Shown here: positions 7,290-13,648 of the stretch, one piece after another
Numbering within the stretch: position 1 is the first letter of the stretch
How the letters are laid out: each line of letters begins with the position of its first letter
Source: DATJJW01 sp035491935
GTDB lineage: Bacteria > Pseudomonadota > Alphaproteobacteria > ATCC43930 > CGMCC-115725
DNA length: 16,378 nt
Assembly (NCBI GenBank): GCA_035491935.1
Contig: DATJJW010000195.1
Span: 1 to 16,378, forward strand
Reading direction: 5' to 3'
Notes under the pieces: model-generated
Seen by the model: the letters and a program-made list of their open reading frames with translations, nothing else
Told to the model about the DNA's origin: nothing
The model's database searches: none
Made by a program: the position numbers and the translations under genes

Positions 7290-8087
7290 ATGAAGGTCGA
7301 TTTGGAAGGCGGTACCGTCGATGCGCTGGTCAAGGGCGAGGGGCGGCCGCTGATCCTGCTTCATTCGCTGCTCTCGGATCGGGGCAGCTGGGTGCGAGTC
7401 GAGGATGAATTGGCCAAGCGCTTCCGTGTCGTAATTCCCGCGCTGCCGGGTTTCGGCGGCTCCAGCGCCATGACTTCGTCCGAGGGCAATGGGGGCGGGA
7501 TCGCCGCCATCGCCGACCGCATCGCCGGGCTCATCCGTCATGTTTGGAAAGGTGGCGGCGAGAAGCCGATTCTGCTGGGCAACGGCTTTGGCTCGTTCGT
7601 GGCACTGCAGGTGGCGATCCGGCATCCCGACCTCGTCGGCAAGCTGATCGTCGCGGCTGGCGGAGCGCGGTTCTCGGAACCCGGCCGGGAGGCGTTGCGG
7701 AACATGGCCAATGCCGCCCAGGCCAAGGGGCTGGCCGGCATTGCCGACGTCGCCATGCGTCGGCTGTTCGCGCCGGAATATCAGGACGCGCATCCGGAGT
7801 TGATGGCCGACCGCCGTCAGGCCTTCCTCAAGACCGATCCGGCCATGGTGCAGATGGCCTCGGCGGAACTCGTCGCCATGGATATGAGCGAGGCGGTCAA
7901 GCGCATCGCCGTGCCGTTGCTGGTCATGTGCGGCGAACAGGATGAGGCGACGCCGCCGGAGATGGCGCGCGAGCTGTCGAAGCTGGTGCCCAATGCCAAG
8001 CTGGTCGAGCTGCCGGGCTGCGCGCATGTTCCGCAATTGCAGAAGCCGCAGGAATTCCTGGCGGCGATCTCCGGCTTCCTGGCTTAA
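7290..8087 (+). CDS. Alpha/beta-hydrolase-fold protein with Gly at the nucleophile position
   Basis: A 265-residue protein with the fold's landmarks: 'LILLHSLLSD' oxyanion-strand region (21-30), 'VVIPALPGFGGSS' (47-59), the nucleophile elbow at 97-101, an acid Asp218 (CGEQDEATPP) and a His246 (GCAHVPQLQKP). The elbow reads Gly-Asn-Gly-Phe-Gly where active hydrolases have Gly-x-Ser-x-Gly, so the usual Ser is Gly99 (codon GGC, 7584-7586). Ser102 lies three residues later and is not in the elbow position. The overall shape is like 3-oxoadipate enol-lactonase or RutD relatives. With the nucleophile missing, ordinary serine-hydrolase chemistry is doubtful; it may be a cofactor-free lyase/decarbonylase-like or binding protein, which is inference. 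ATG 7290 has GGGAGGA upstream; an in-frame extension to 7170 is not conserved-looking. It is divergent from the GntR gene and convergent with cobD (13-bp gap). Confidence 0.9.
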   Translation: MKVDLEGGTVDALVKGEGRPLILLHSLLSDRGSWVRVEDELAKRFRVVIPALPGFGGSSAMTSSEGNGGGIAAIADRIAGLIRHVWKGGGEKPILLGNGFGSFVALQVAIRHPDLVGKLIVAAGGARFSEPGREALRNMANAAQAKGLAGIADVAMRRLFAPEYQDAHPELMADRRQAFLKTDPAMVQMASAELVAMDMSEAVKRIAVPLLVMCGEQDEATPPEMARELSKLVPNAKLVELPGCAHVPQLQKPQEFLAAISGFLA

Positions 8088-8100
8088 GGGGGCTGGTGCC

Positions 8101-9111
8101 TTAGGCGGTCAGCAGCAATGCCAGGCCGCTGAGCAAGCCTAGTTGCAGGATGCAGGCGACGACGAAGACCATGAGTGCCCGGCGCATGTCATGGGGCGTC
8201 GCCCGCGCCCGGCCGGTGCCGAGCCAGGGATCGGCGATCACGACCCCGCCATAGCGGCGCGGGCCGCCCAGCGAGACGCCGAGCGCGCCGGCCATGGCCG
8301 ATTCCGGCCAGCCGGCGTTGGGCGAGCGATGCTTGCGTGCGTCCTGCCACATGGTGATGAGTGCCTGGAACGGCCGGGTCTTGGGCACGAAAGCCGAGGC
8401 GATCGTCAGCATCAGCGCCGACAGCCGTGCCGGCAGCAGGTTCAACAGATCGTCGAGCCGGGCCGATGCCCAGCCGAAGGCCTGGTAGCGCGCATCGCGA
8501 TGGCCGATCATGCTGTCGAGCGTGCTGATGGTCTTGTAGAACAACAGCCCCGGCAACCCCGCCAGCACATAGGCCAAGACCGGCCCGACCACGCCGTCGC
8601 TGAAATTCTCGGCCAGGGATTCGATGCCGGCCCGCGCCACGCCATATTCGTCCAGCGTCTCGGGGTCCCGGCCGACGATGCGCGAAACCGCCGCGCGGCC
8701 TTCCTCGAGACTATCCCGGTCCAGCGCGCGCATCACGCGGACGACATGATCATAGAGATCGCGTTGGGCGACCAGCACGGTTACCAGCAGCATCTCGACC
8801 AGCCAGCCATGGCGTATGTAGCCCAATCCGGCACTGATGGCGATACCGAGGGCGAGCGCCGTCATGCCCAGGAATATCGTGACCAGGATGCCGCGCACCC
8901 GGCGGACGGCGAAGCTGCGCTGGGAGACGTTGAGGCGCCGGTCGAACGAGCGCACTGCCCGGCCGATCACCGCCACCGGATGCGGCAGCCACCGGAACAG
9001 CCATGGCGGATCGCCGACGCAGGCATCGAGCAGCAATGCCAGCACCAATATCGCCACGCGCGTCGAGGCGAGTTGCGGTAGGAATAGGAGATGGAAATGT
9101 TGCGCGAGCAT
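8101..9111 (-). CDS. cobD: CobD (CbiB), adenosylcobinamide-phosphate synthase
   Basis: An inner-membrane enzyme that attaches the aminopropanol (phosphate) arm to adenosylcobyric acid, giving adenosylcobinamide (phosphate). From ATG 9111 it is 336 residues, typical for the family. Motifs in order: 'GDPPWLFRWLPHPVAVIGR', 'ESLAENFSDGVVGP', 'STLDSMIGHRDARY', and 'KHRSPNAGWPESAMAGALG' followed by a GGPRRYGG region. Several hydrophobic segments occur (about residues 17-30, 75-100, 185-200, and the C-terminal 20). The start is uncertain: TTG 9126 adds five residues, no good ribosome site precedes ATG 9111, and homologues usually begin nearer the first hydrophobic segment, so a GTG about 18 codons further in is also possible. 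It is on the opposite strand to the other cob genes, divergent from cobH and convergent with the hydrolase. Confidence 0.95.
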   Translation of the reverse strand: MLAQHFHLLFLPQLASTRVAILVLALLLDACVGDPPWLFRWLPHPVAVIGRAVRSFDRRLNVSQRSFAVRRVRGILVTIFLGMTALALGIAISAGLGYIRHGWLVEMLLVTVLVAQRDLYDHVVRVMRALDRDSLEEGRAAVSRIVGRDPETLDEYGVARAGIESLAENFSDGVVGPVLAYVLAGLPGLLFYKTISTLDSMIGHRDARYQAFGWASARLDDLLNLLPARLSALMLTIASAFVPKTRPFQALITMWQDARKHRSPNAGWPESAMAGALGVSLGGPRRYGGVVIADPWLGTGRARATPHDMRRALMVFVVACILQLGLLSGLALLLTA

Positions 9112-9181
9112 GGGATGTTGCGGCAACCATGGCGTCAGTGGCGTCTGTCGTCAATGCCGTGCGATAGGGCCGGTTGCATCC

Positions 9182-9211
9182 ATCATGACAAATGGGCAGC
9201 CGTTATGACAA
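9182..9211 (-). promoter_or_regulatory. Possible sigma-70 promoter for cobD
   Basis: On the minus strand TTGTCA (9211-9206; 5 of 6 to TTGACA) and CATGAT (9187-9182; 4 of 6 to TATAAT) are separated by 18 bp. Transcription would start near 9175, about 65 bases before the cobD ATG. The match is moderate and alphaproteobacterial promoters vary, so this is a candidate only. It overlaps the 20-bp-spaced direct repeat, so a repeat-binding regulator would compete with polymerase. Confidence 0.3.
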
Positions 9212-9212
9212 A
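9185..9212. repeat. ATGACAAA direct repeat with 20-bp period
   Basis: ATGACAAA occurs at 9185-9192 and 9205-9212. The start-to-start distance is 20 bp, near two helical turns, and both copies lie in the divergent cobD/cobH promoter region. The arrangement suits a dimeric regulator binding direct repeats, but no regulator gene for it is visible here. Confidence 0.6.
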
Positions 9213-9253
9213 GCAGTATGGCCGGCAGCGGTGAAAACCAACTAAGAGGGTGG

Positions 9254-9267
9254 GGGGCGTTTGCCCC
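9254..9267 (+). promoter_or_regulatory. GC-rich hairpin just upstream of the likely cobH start
   Basis: GGGGC (9254-9258) and GCCCC (9263-9267) form a 5-bp all-GC stem with a GTTT loop. It lies 18 bases before TTG 9286, the likely cobH start, and would be in the leader RNA. If translation began at GTG 9250 the hairpin would instead lie inside the coding region. It may affect ribosome access; no T-run follows, so it is not a terminator. Confidence 0.3.
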
Positions 9268-9285
9268 GGATTCCTTTGGCCGAGC

Positions 9286-9933
9286 TTGCTTTTGTACGAC
9301 TATATCAAGGACCCAGCCGAGATTTACCGAGAGAGCTTCGCCCGCATCCGGCGTGAGGTCGATCTCGCGCGCCTGCCGCCGGAGCTCCATGGCGTTGCCC
9401 TTCGTCTGGTCCATGCCGTGGGCGATCCGGCGATCCTGGTCGATCTCGTTTGGTCACTTGATGCCGTGGCCCGGGCCGGCGCGGCGTTGGAAGCGGGGGC
9501 TTCGATCCTTGCCGATGCGCGCATGGTGGCCGACGGCATCATCAAAACCAGGCTGCCTGCGGCCAATCCGGTCATCTGCACGCTGAACGAGGCGCAAGTT
9601 CCGGAGCTGGCGCGCCGGCTCGGCACGACGCGCTCGGCGGCGGCGGTCGAGCTGTGGCGCCCGCATCTTGCGGGTTCGATTGTCGCCATCGGCAATGCGC
9701 CGACCGCGCTGTTCCATCTCCTGGAGATGATTGAGGCTGGGGCTCCGGCGCCGGAAGTGATATTGGGATTCAGCGTGGGTTTCGTCGGCGCAGCCGAGTC
9801 GAAGGCGGCACTTGTCGCCCTGGGAAAAAGCGGGCAGGGGCGCGGCATCGGCTATATCGCGCTCAACGGCCGACGCGGTGGCAGCGCGCTCGCGGCGGCG
9901 GCGGTCAACGCCTTGGCATCGTCCCAGGAATAG
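9286..9933 (+). CDS. cobH: CobH (CbiC), precorrin-8X methylmutase
   Basis: Moves the C11 methyl group to C12, turning precorrin-8X into hydrogenobyrinic acid. It is 215 residues from TTG 9286, against about 210 for P. denitrificans CobH. Family motifs: 'YDYIKDPAEIYRESFA' at the N-terminus, 'LVHAVGDP' with the likely catalytic His, 'ADARMVADGIIKTRLP', 'CTLNEAQVPELA', 'TTRSAAAVELW', 'VAIGNAPTALFHLLEM' and 'GFVGAAESK'. The start is unclear: no ATG exists in frame. GTG 9250 would add 12 residues with no family match and has no room for a ribosome site; TTG 9286 or TTG 9292 fits the family alignment. Use of a rare start behind a GC hairpin could keep expression low. It begins the corrin-ring operon, 23 bp before cobL. 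Confidence 0.94.
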   Translation: MLLYDYIKDPAEIYRESFARIRREVDLARLPPELHGVALRLVHAVGDPAILVDLVWSLDAVARAGAALEAGASILADARMVADGIIKTRLPAANPVICTLNEAQVPELARRLGTTRSAAAVELWRPHLAGSIVAIGNAPTALFHLLEMIEAGAPAPEVILGFSVGFVGAAESKAALVALGKSGQGRGIGYIALNGRRGGSALAAAAVNALASSQE

Positions 9934-9956
9934 CGCCAGGATTAGCGAAGGGGAGC

Positions 9957-11192
9957 ATGCATTCGGTGACTCCATGGCTGGCGGTGATCGGCATCGGCGA
10001 GAATGGGCTGGATGGGCTCAACTCGGCCGCCTTGCGCCTGATCGCCGGCGCTGAGCTGCTGGTCGGCGGCGACCGTCATCTGGACAAGATACCGGCCAGC
10101 CTGGCGACGGGCGAGCGCCTGCGCTGGGCAAAACCCTTCGATGCGGCAATCCAGGCGCTGCTCAGCCGTCGGGGCATGCCGGTGGCCGTGCTGGCGAGCG
10201 GCGATCCGATGGAATACGGCGTCGGCGCCACGCTGGCGCGCCATGTGCCGCCTGAGGAGATGATCGTGCTGCCCCAGCCCGGCGCCTTTTCGCAGGCTGC
10301 CGCCACCCTGGGCTGGCCGTTGCAGGAGCTGAAGCGCCTCACCGTGCATGGCCGGCCGATGGACCGTGTCGCCCTGCATCTGGCGCCGGGGCAGCGCCTG
10401 CTGATCCTGTCGGAGAATGGCGATACGCCCCAGGCTCTCGCCCGCTGGCTCCACGACCGCGATTGGGGTCTCAGCACCATCACGGTGTTGGAGCATCTGG
10501 GCGGCCCGGAGGCGCGGATGTTCACCGCATGCGCCAGCGATTTCCCCGACCGGCGCTTTGCCGATCTCAATACCATCGCCGTGCAATGCAGCCCGGCCAC
10601 GCCGGCACGCATCCTCCCGCGGCTGGCGGGTTTGCCGGACGGGACCTTTCATCACGACGGCCAGCTGACCAAGCGCGTGGTGCGCGCGGCGACGCTTGCC
10701 TCATTGGCGCCGATGCCGGGGGAGTTGTTGTGGGATGTCGGCGCCGGCTGCGGCTCGATCGGTATCGAATGGATGCGCGGCGCCGAGGGTGCCGCGGCTA
10801 TCGCCATCGAGCGGTCCGCCGATCGGTGCCGCCTGATCGCGCTCAACGCGGCGGAGTTGGGCGTACCCGACCTCGCCATCATCGAGGGGCAAGCGGCCGA
10901 GCATCTCGATGGCCTGCCGCCACCCGATGCCATCTTCATCGGCGGCGGCCTTGAATCGGCACTGGTCGAGACGCTATGGGACCTGTTGAAGCCGGGCGGC
11001 CGACTGGTCGCCAATGCGGTCACGGTCGAGGGTGAGGCGGTGCTGTTCGCTACCCATGCCCGTTTCGGCGGCGAGCTCACGCGCATTGCGCTCAGTCACG
11101 CCGAGAATCTCGCCAGCCATCACCTGTGGCGGTCATCCGTGCCGGTGACGCAGCTCGCGACCCACAAACCCACCCAGGCGCGGAGGGCCTAG
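9957..11192 (+). CDS. cobL: CobL, precorrin-6Y C5,15-methyltransferase (decarboxylating), CbiE-CbiT fusion
   Basis: A 411-residue two-domain enzyme that methylates C5 and C15 of precorrin-6B and removes the acetate carboxyl on C12, giving precorrin-8X. The CbiE-like tetrapyrrole methylase domain (about 6-205) shows 'AVIGIGENGLDGL' and 'LASGDPMEYGVGATLAR'. The CbiT-like Rossmann methyltransferase domain (about 230-400) shows 'FHHDGQLTKRVVRAATLA', the SAM loop WDVGAGCGSIGIEW at 259-272, and 'FIGGGLES'. ATG 9957 is very close to the GGGGAG ribosome site (9950-9955); GTG 9966, three codons on, has better spacing and also fits the family N-terminus (Thr-Pro-Trp-Leu). It lies 23 bp after cobH and 3 bp before the glycosyltransferase gene. 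Confidence 0.96.
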   Translation: MHSVTPWLAVIGIGENGLDGLNSAALRLIAGAELLVGGDRHLDKIPASLATGERLRWAKPFDAAIQALLSRRGMPVAVLASGDPMEYGVGATLARHVPPEEMIVLPQPGAFSQAAATLGWPLQELKRLTVHGRPMDRVALHLAPGQRLLILSENGDTPQALARWLHDRDWGLSTITVLEHLGGPEARMFTACASDFPDRRFADLNTIAVQCSPATPARILPRLAGLPDGTFHHDGQLTKRVVRAATLASLAPMPGELLWDVGAGCGSIGIEWMRGAEGAAAIAIERSADRCRLIALNAAELGVPDLAIIEGQAAEHLDGLPPPDAIFIGGGLESALVETLWDLLKPGGRLVANAVTVEGEAVLFATHARFGGELTRIALSHAENLASHHLWRSSVPVTQLATHKPTQARRA

Positions 11193-11195
11193 ACC

Positions 11196-12929
11196 ATGAC
11201 CCTGCCCGAAGGTCCGGAACCCAAGCGCGAGAAGACGCTGCGCCCCTTGCCCCCGGGCAGCGGCGACCGGCTGGATTTCGTCGCCAGTGGCTGGCGGCCC
11301 TGGTTCCTGCTGATCCTGTTGTGCCTGACCTTCTATCTGCCGGGCATGACTACCCTGCCGCCGGTCGATCGCGACGAGGCTCGTTACATCCAGGCCACGC
11401 GCCAGATGCTCGAAAGCCACGACTATCTGAACATCCGCTTCCAGGATACGGCGCGCAACCAGAAGCCCGCGGCGATCTATTGGCTGCAATCGGTCGCGGT
11501 CTCGCTGGTCTCGTCCCCGGAAGCGACGTCGGTCTGGCCCTACCGCAGCGTCTCCGTGCTGGGCGCCATCGTCGCGGTGCTGGGGTTGTTCGCAGCCGGA
11601 TCCCGGCTGTTCGACCGGCGCACCGGTCTGGTTGCCGCCGCCTTCCTTGCCAGCGCGCTGGTGATGGTGATGGAGGCGCATTTCGCGACCACCGATGCCG
11701 TGCTGCTGGCGCTGGTCGTGCTGGCCCAAGGGCTGCTGGCACGTGCCTATATAGGCCATCGGCGCGGCGAATCCTTCGGCTTCGGCGCCGCGACCGGATT
11801 TTGGGTGCTGCAAGGCGCGTCGATCCTGGTCAAGGGGCCGATGCTGCCGGCGCTTTCGGCGCTGACCGTGATCGTGCTGGTGATACTCGACCGGCGTGCT
11901 GCCTGGCTGAAATCCCTGCGCGTGCTGTGGGGGCTGCTGATCGTGGCCGCGATCGTGCTGCCTTGGCTCTATTTGATGCAGAAGGCGACCAATGGCGCCT
12001 TCCTGCATGCTTCGATTGGCACGGATTTTCTAGGCAAGATCGATAGCGGACAGCAATCCCACGGCGCGCCCCCTGGGTATTATCTGCTGGGCTCGCAAGT
12101 GACGCTGTGGCCGGCAACCTTGTTCGAGGGGCTGGCCATTCTGTGGGCCTGGCGTAATCGCCGGCTGCCGGCGACGCGGCTGGCGCTGGCTTGGCTGCTG
12201 CCGTTCTGGATCGTCCTCGAATGCGTGCGCACCAAGCTGCCGCATTACATCCTGCCGGTCTATCCGGCTGCGGCGCTGCTGACGGCGCGGGCCTTGCTGG
12301 CTTATGCGGAGGAGGGGTTCCATCCCCGCTCTCGGGCCTGGATCGTGGTGCCGGCCGTGATCTGGTCCGTGGTCGGATTGGCCATCGCCGGTGCGGCCCT
12401 TTTCCTGGCGGTGCATTTTGATTGGAATGCCGGCTCCTGCCTCGGCGCCTCGCTGGCACTGGCCGGGCTGTTGGCGACGGTCTGGCAGTTCTGGCGCCAG
12501 CATCGCGCCCAGCACCACATCGGCAGCGCGCTCCTCGCCGTGGCGGGGGCGGCACTATTGGTCGTGCCATGCTTCGGCATGGTGCTGCCCAGCATCGCGC
12601 CGATCTGGGTCAGTCGTGAAGCCAAGGCCTTGGTCGACGTCACCCGCAAACCCGGTGAAAAGGTCGGGCTGGTCGGATATGACGAGCCGAGCCTGGTCTT
12701 CCTGCTCGGTACCGACACGCCGGCTCTCGAACCCGATCCTGCCGCGAGGGATCTCGGTTCCGGCAAGGTGGCCATGGTGCTGGTAGAGCAGCGTCGGGCC
12801 CAGGAATTCCTGCAAGCGGCGACGACGTCCCATGTCTCGCTGCATCCCTTGGGCTCGGTGTCCGGCTTCGACTACTCGAATGGCCACCAAACCACGCTGA
12901 CTCTCTACCGGACAGACATCAAGCCGTGA
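11196..12929 (+). CDS. GT39/ArnT-like membrane glycosyltransferase
   Basis: A 577-residue inner-membrane protein of the dolichol/polyprenyl-phosphate-sugar glycosyltransferase group (PMT/ArnT-like, GT-C fold). Roughly 10-13 hydrophobic segments follow a 33-residue charged N-terminus, and a soluble domain of about 130 residues ends the protein. The first periplasmic loop carries DRDEARY at 58-64 with the likely catalytic acidic residues, then 'NQKPAAIYWLQ'. Later 'SILVKGPMLP' and 'RTKLPHYILPVYPAAALL' match the ArnT family closely. Such enzymes move a sugar from undecaprenyl phosphate to lipid A, another lipid or a protein at the periplasmic face; the sugar and acceptor are unknown here. GGAGGG at 11182-11187 precedes ATG 11196. 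It starts 3 bp after cobL and overlaps the cobI GTG by 4 bp, so it is embedded in the corrin operon. A role in cobalamin is not suggested by the protein. Confidence 0.92.
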   Translation: MTLPEGPEPKREKTLRPLPPGSGDRLDFVASGWRPWFLLILLCLTFYLPGMTTLPPVDRDEARYIQATRQMLESHDYLNIRFQDTARNQKPAAIYWLQSVAVSLVSSPEATSVWPYRSVSVLGAIVAVLGLFAAGSRLFDRRTGLVAAAFLASALVMVMEAHFATTDAVLLALVVLAQGLLARAYIGHRRGESFGFGAATGFWVLQGASILVKGPMLPALSALTVIVLVILDRRAAWLKSLRVLWGLLIVAAIVLPWLYLMQKATNGAFLHASIGTDFLGKIDSGQQSHGAPPGYYLLGSQVTLWPATLFEGLAILWAWRNRRLPATRLALAWLLPFWIVLECVRTKLPHYILPVYPAAALLTARALLAYAEEGFHPRSRAWIVVPAVIWSVVGLAIAGAALFLAVHFDWNAGSCLGASLALAGLLATVWQFWRQHRAQHHIGSALLAVAGAALLVVPCFGMVLPSIAPIWVSREAKALVDVTRKPGEKVGLVGYDEPSLVFLLGTDTPALEPDPAARDLGSGKVAMVLVEQRRAQEFLQAATTSHVSLHPLGSVSGFDYSNGHQTTLTLYRTDIKP

Positions 12930-13648
12930 CCACGACGACCAAGGGACGGCTATACGGCCTGGGACTGGGACCGGGCGATCCTGAATTGCTGACCGTGAAG
13001 GCGCTGCGGCTGCTGCGCGCTGCGCCGGTCGTGGCCTTTCCACGCGCCGCCGGCGGTACTAGCTTCGCACGGTCGATCGTTGCGGCGTTCTTGAGCCCGC
13101 ATCAGTTCGAGATCGCGATCGATGTGCCGATGGCGCCCGATCCCGACCTTGCGGTGCCGGCCTACGACCAGGCGGCCACGGAGATATCGGCGCAGTTGGA
13201 TAGGGGCCGCGACGTCGCTGTGCTATGCCAGGGCGACCCGTTCTTCTACGGCTCGTTCATGTATCTGTTCGAGCGCCTGGGCCCGGATTATCCGGTCGAG
13301 ATCGTGCCGGGCGTGACTTCATTGACATCATCGGCCGCGATGCTCGCCATGCCGCTGGCCTCGCTGGACGAGGTGGTGACGGTGCTGCCGGCCTCGTTGC
13401 CCAGCGAGGTCATCGCCGAGCATCTTGCCCGGACCGATTGCGCCGCCATTGTCAAGCTCGGCCGCCATTTTGCCCGCATACGCGAGGTGCTGGCTGGCTG
13501 CGGTCTGATCGCCGCGGCACGCTATATCGAACGGGCGACATTGCCGGCCCAGCGCATCCTGCCGATCGACGTGATCGATCCGACGAGCGTGCCTTATTTC
13601 TCGATGATCCTGGTGCGCAAAGCCCCAGGGACGACAGCCAGGACATGA
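12926..13648 (+). CDS. cobI: CobI, precorrin-2 C20-methyltransferase
   Basis: A 240-residue SAM-dependent tetrapyrrole methylase that converts precorrin-2 to precorrin-3A (P. denitrificans CobI is about 245). Motifs: 'GLGLGPGDPELLTVKALRLL' at the N-terminus, 'AFPRAAGGTSFARSI', 'VAVLCQGDPFFYGSFMYLFERL', 'VEIVPGVTSLTSSAA', and near the C-terminus 'IVKLGRHFARIREVL' with 'ERATLPAQRILPI' and 'PYFSMILVRK'. GTG 12926 overlaps the glycosyltransferase stop (GTGA), and the cobI stop overlaps the next gene's ATG (ATGA 13645-13648), so it is coupled on both sides. Family and length leave little doubt. Confidence 0.96.
   Translation: MTTTTKGRLYGLGLGPGDPELLTVKALRLLRAAPVVAFPRAAGGTSFARSIVAAFLSPHQFEIAIDVPMAPDPDLAVPAYDQAATEISAQLDRGRDVAVLCQGDPFFYGSFMYLFERLGPDYPVEIVPGVTSLTSSAAMLAMPLASLDEVVTVLPASLPSEVIAEHLARTDCAAIVKLGRHFARIREVLAGCGLIAAARYIERATLPAQRILPIDVIDPTSVPYFSMILVRKAPGTTART

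Larger units (their letters stand above)
9112..9285. promoter_or_regulatory. Divergent cobD/cobH intergenic region
   Basis: This is the longest noncoding stretch of the window, about 174 bp, and must drive cobD leftward and the long cobH-cobM operon rightward. It contains the ATGACAAA direct repeat at 9185-9212, a possible minus-strand promoter at 9182-9211, and a tight GC hairpin at 9254-9267. I see no full cobalamin riboswitch on either strand. If the operon is vitamin-controlled, either the element is divergent from the consensus or control works another way. Confidence 0.6.

Noticed and set aside
9136..9142. GCCACTG on the minus strand, resembling a conserved block of cobalamin riboswitches
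   Set aside because: The other conserved blocks are absent at suitable spacing, so a single 7-base match is probably chance.
13225..13644. N-terminal extension of the cbiG-cobJ frame to GTG/ATG codons within cobI
   Set aside because: This part overlaps conserved cobI sequence in another frame and has no family match; ATG 13645 gives the normal ATGA coupling.
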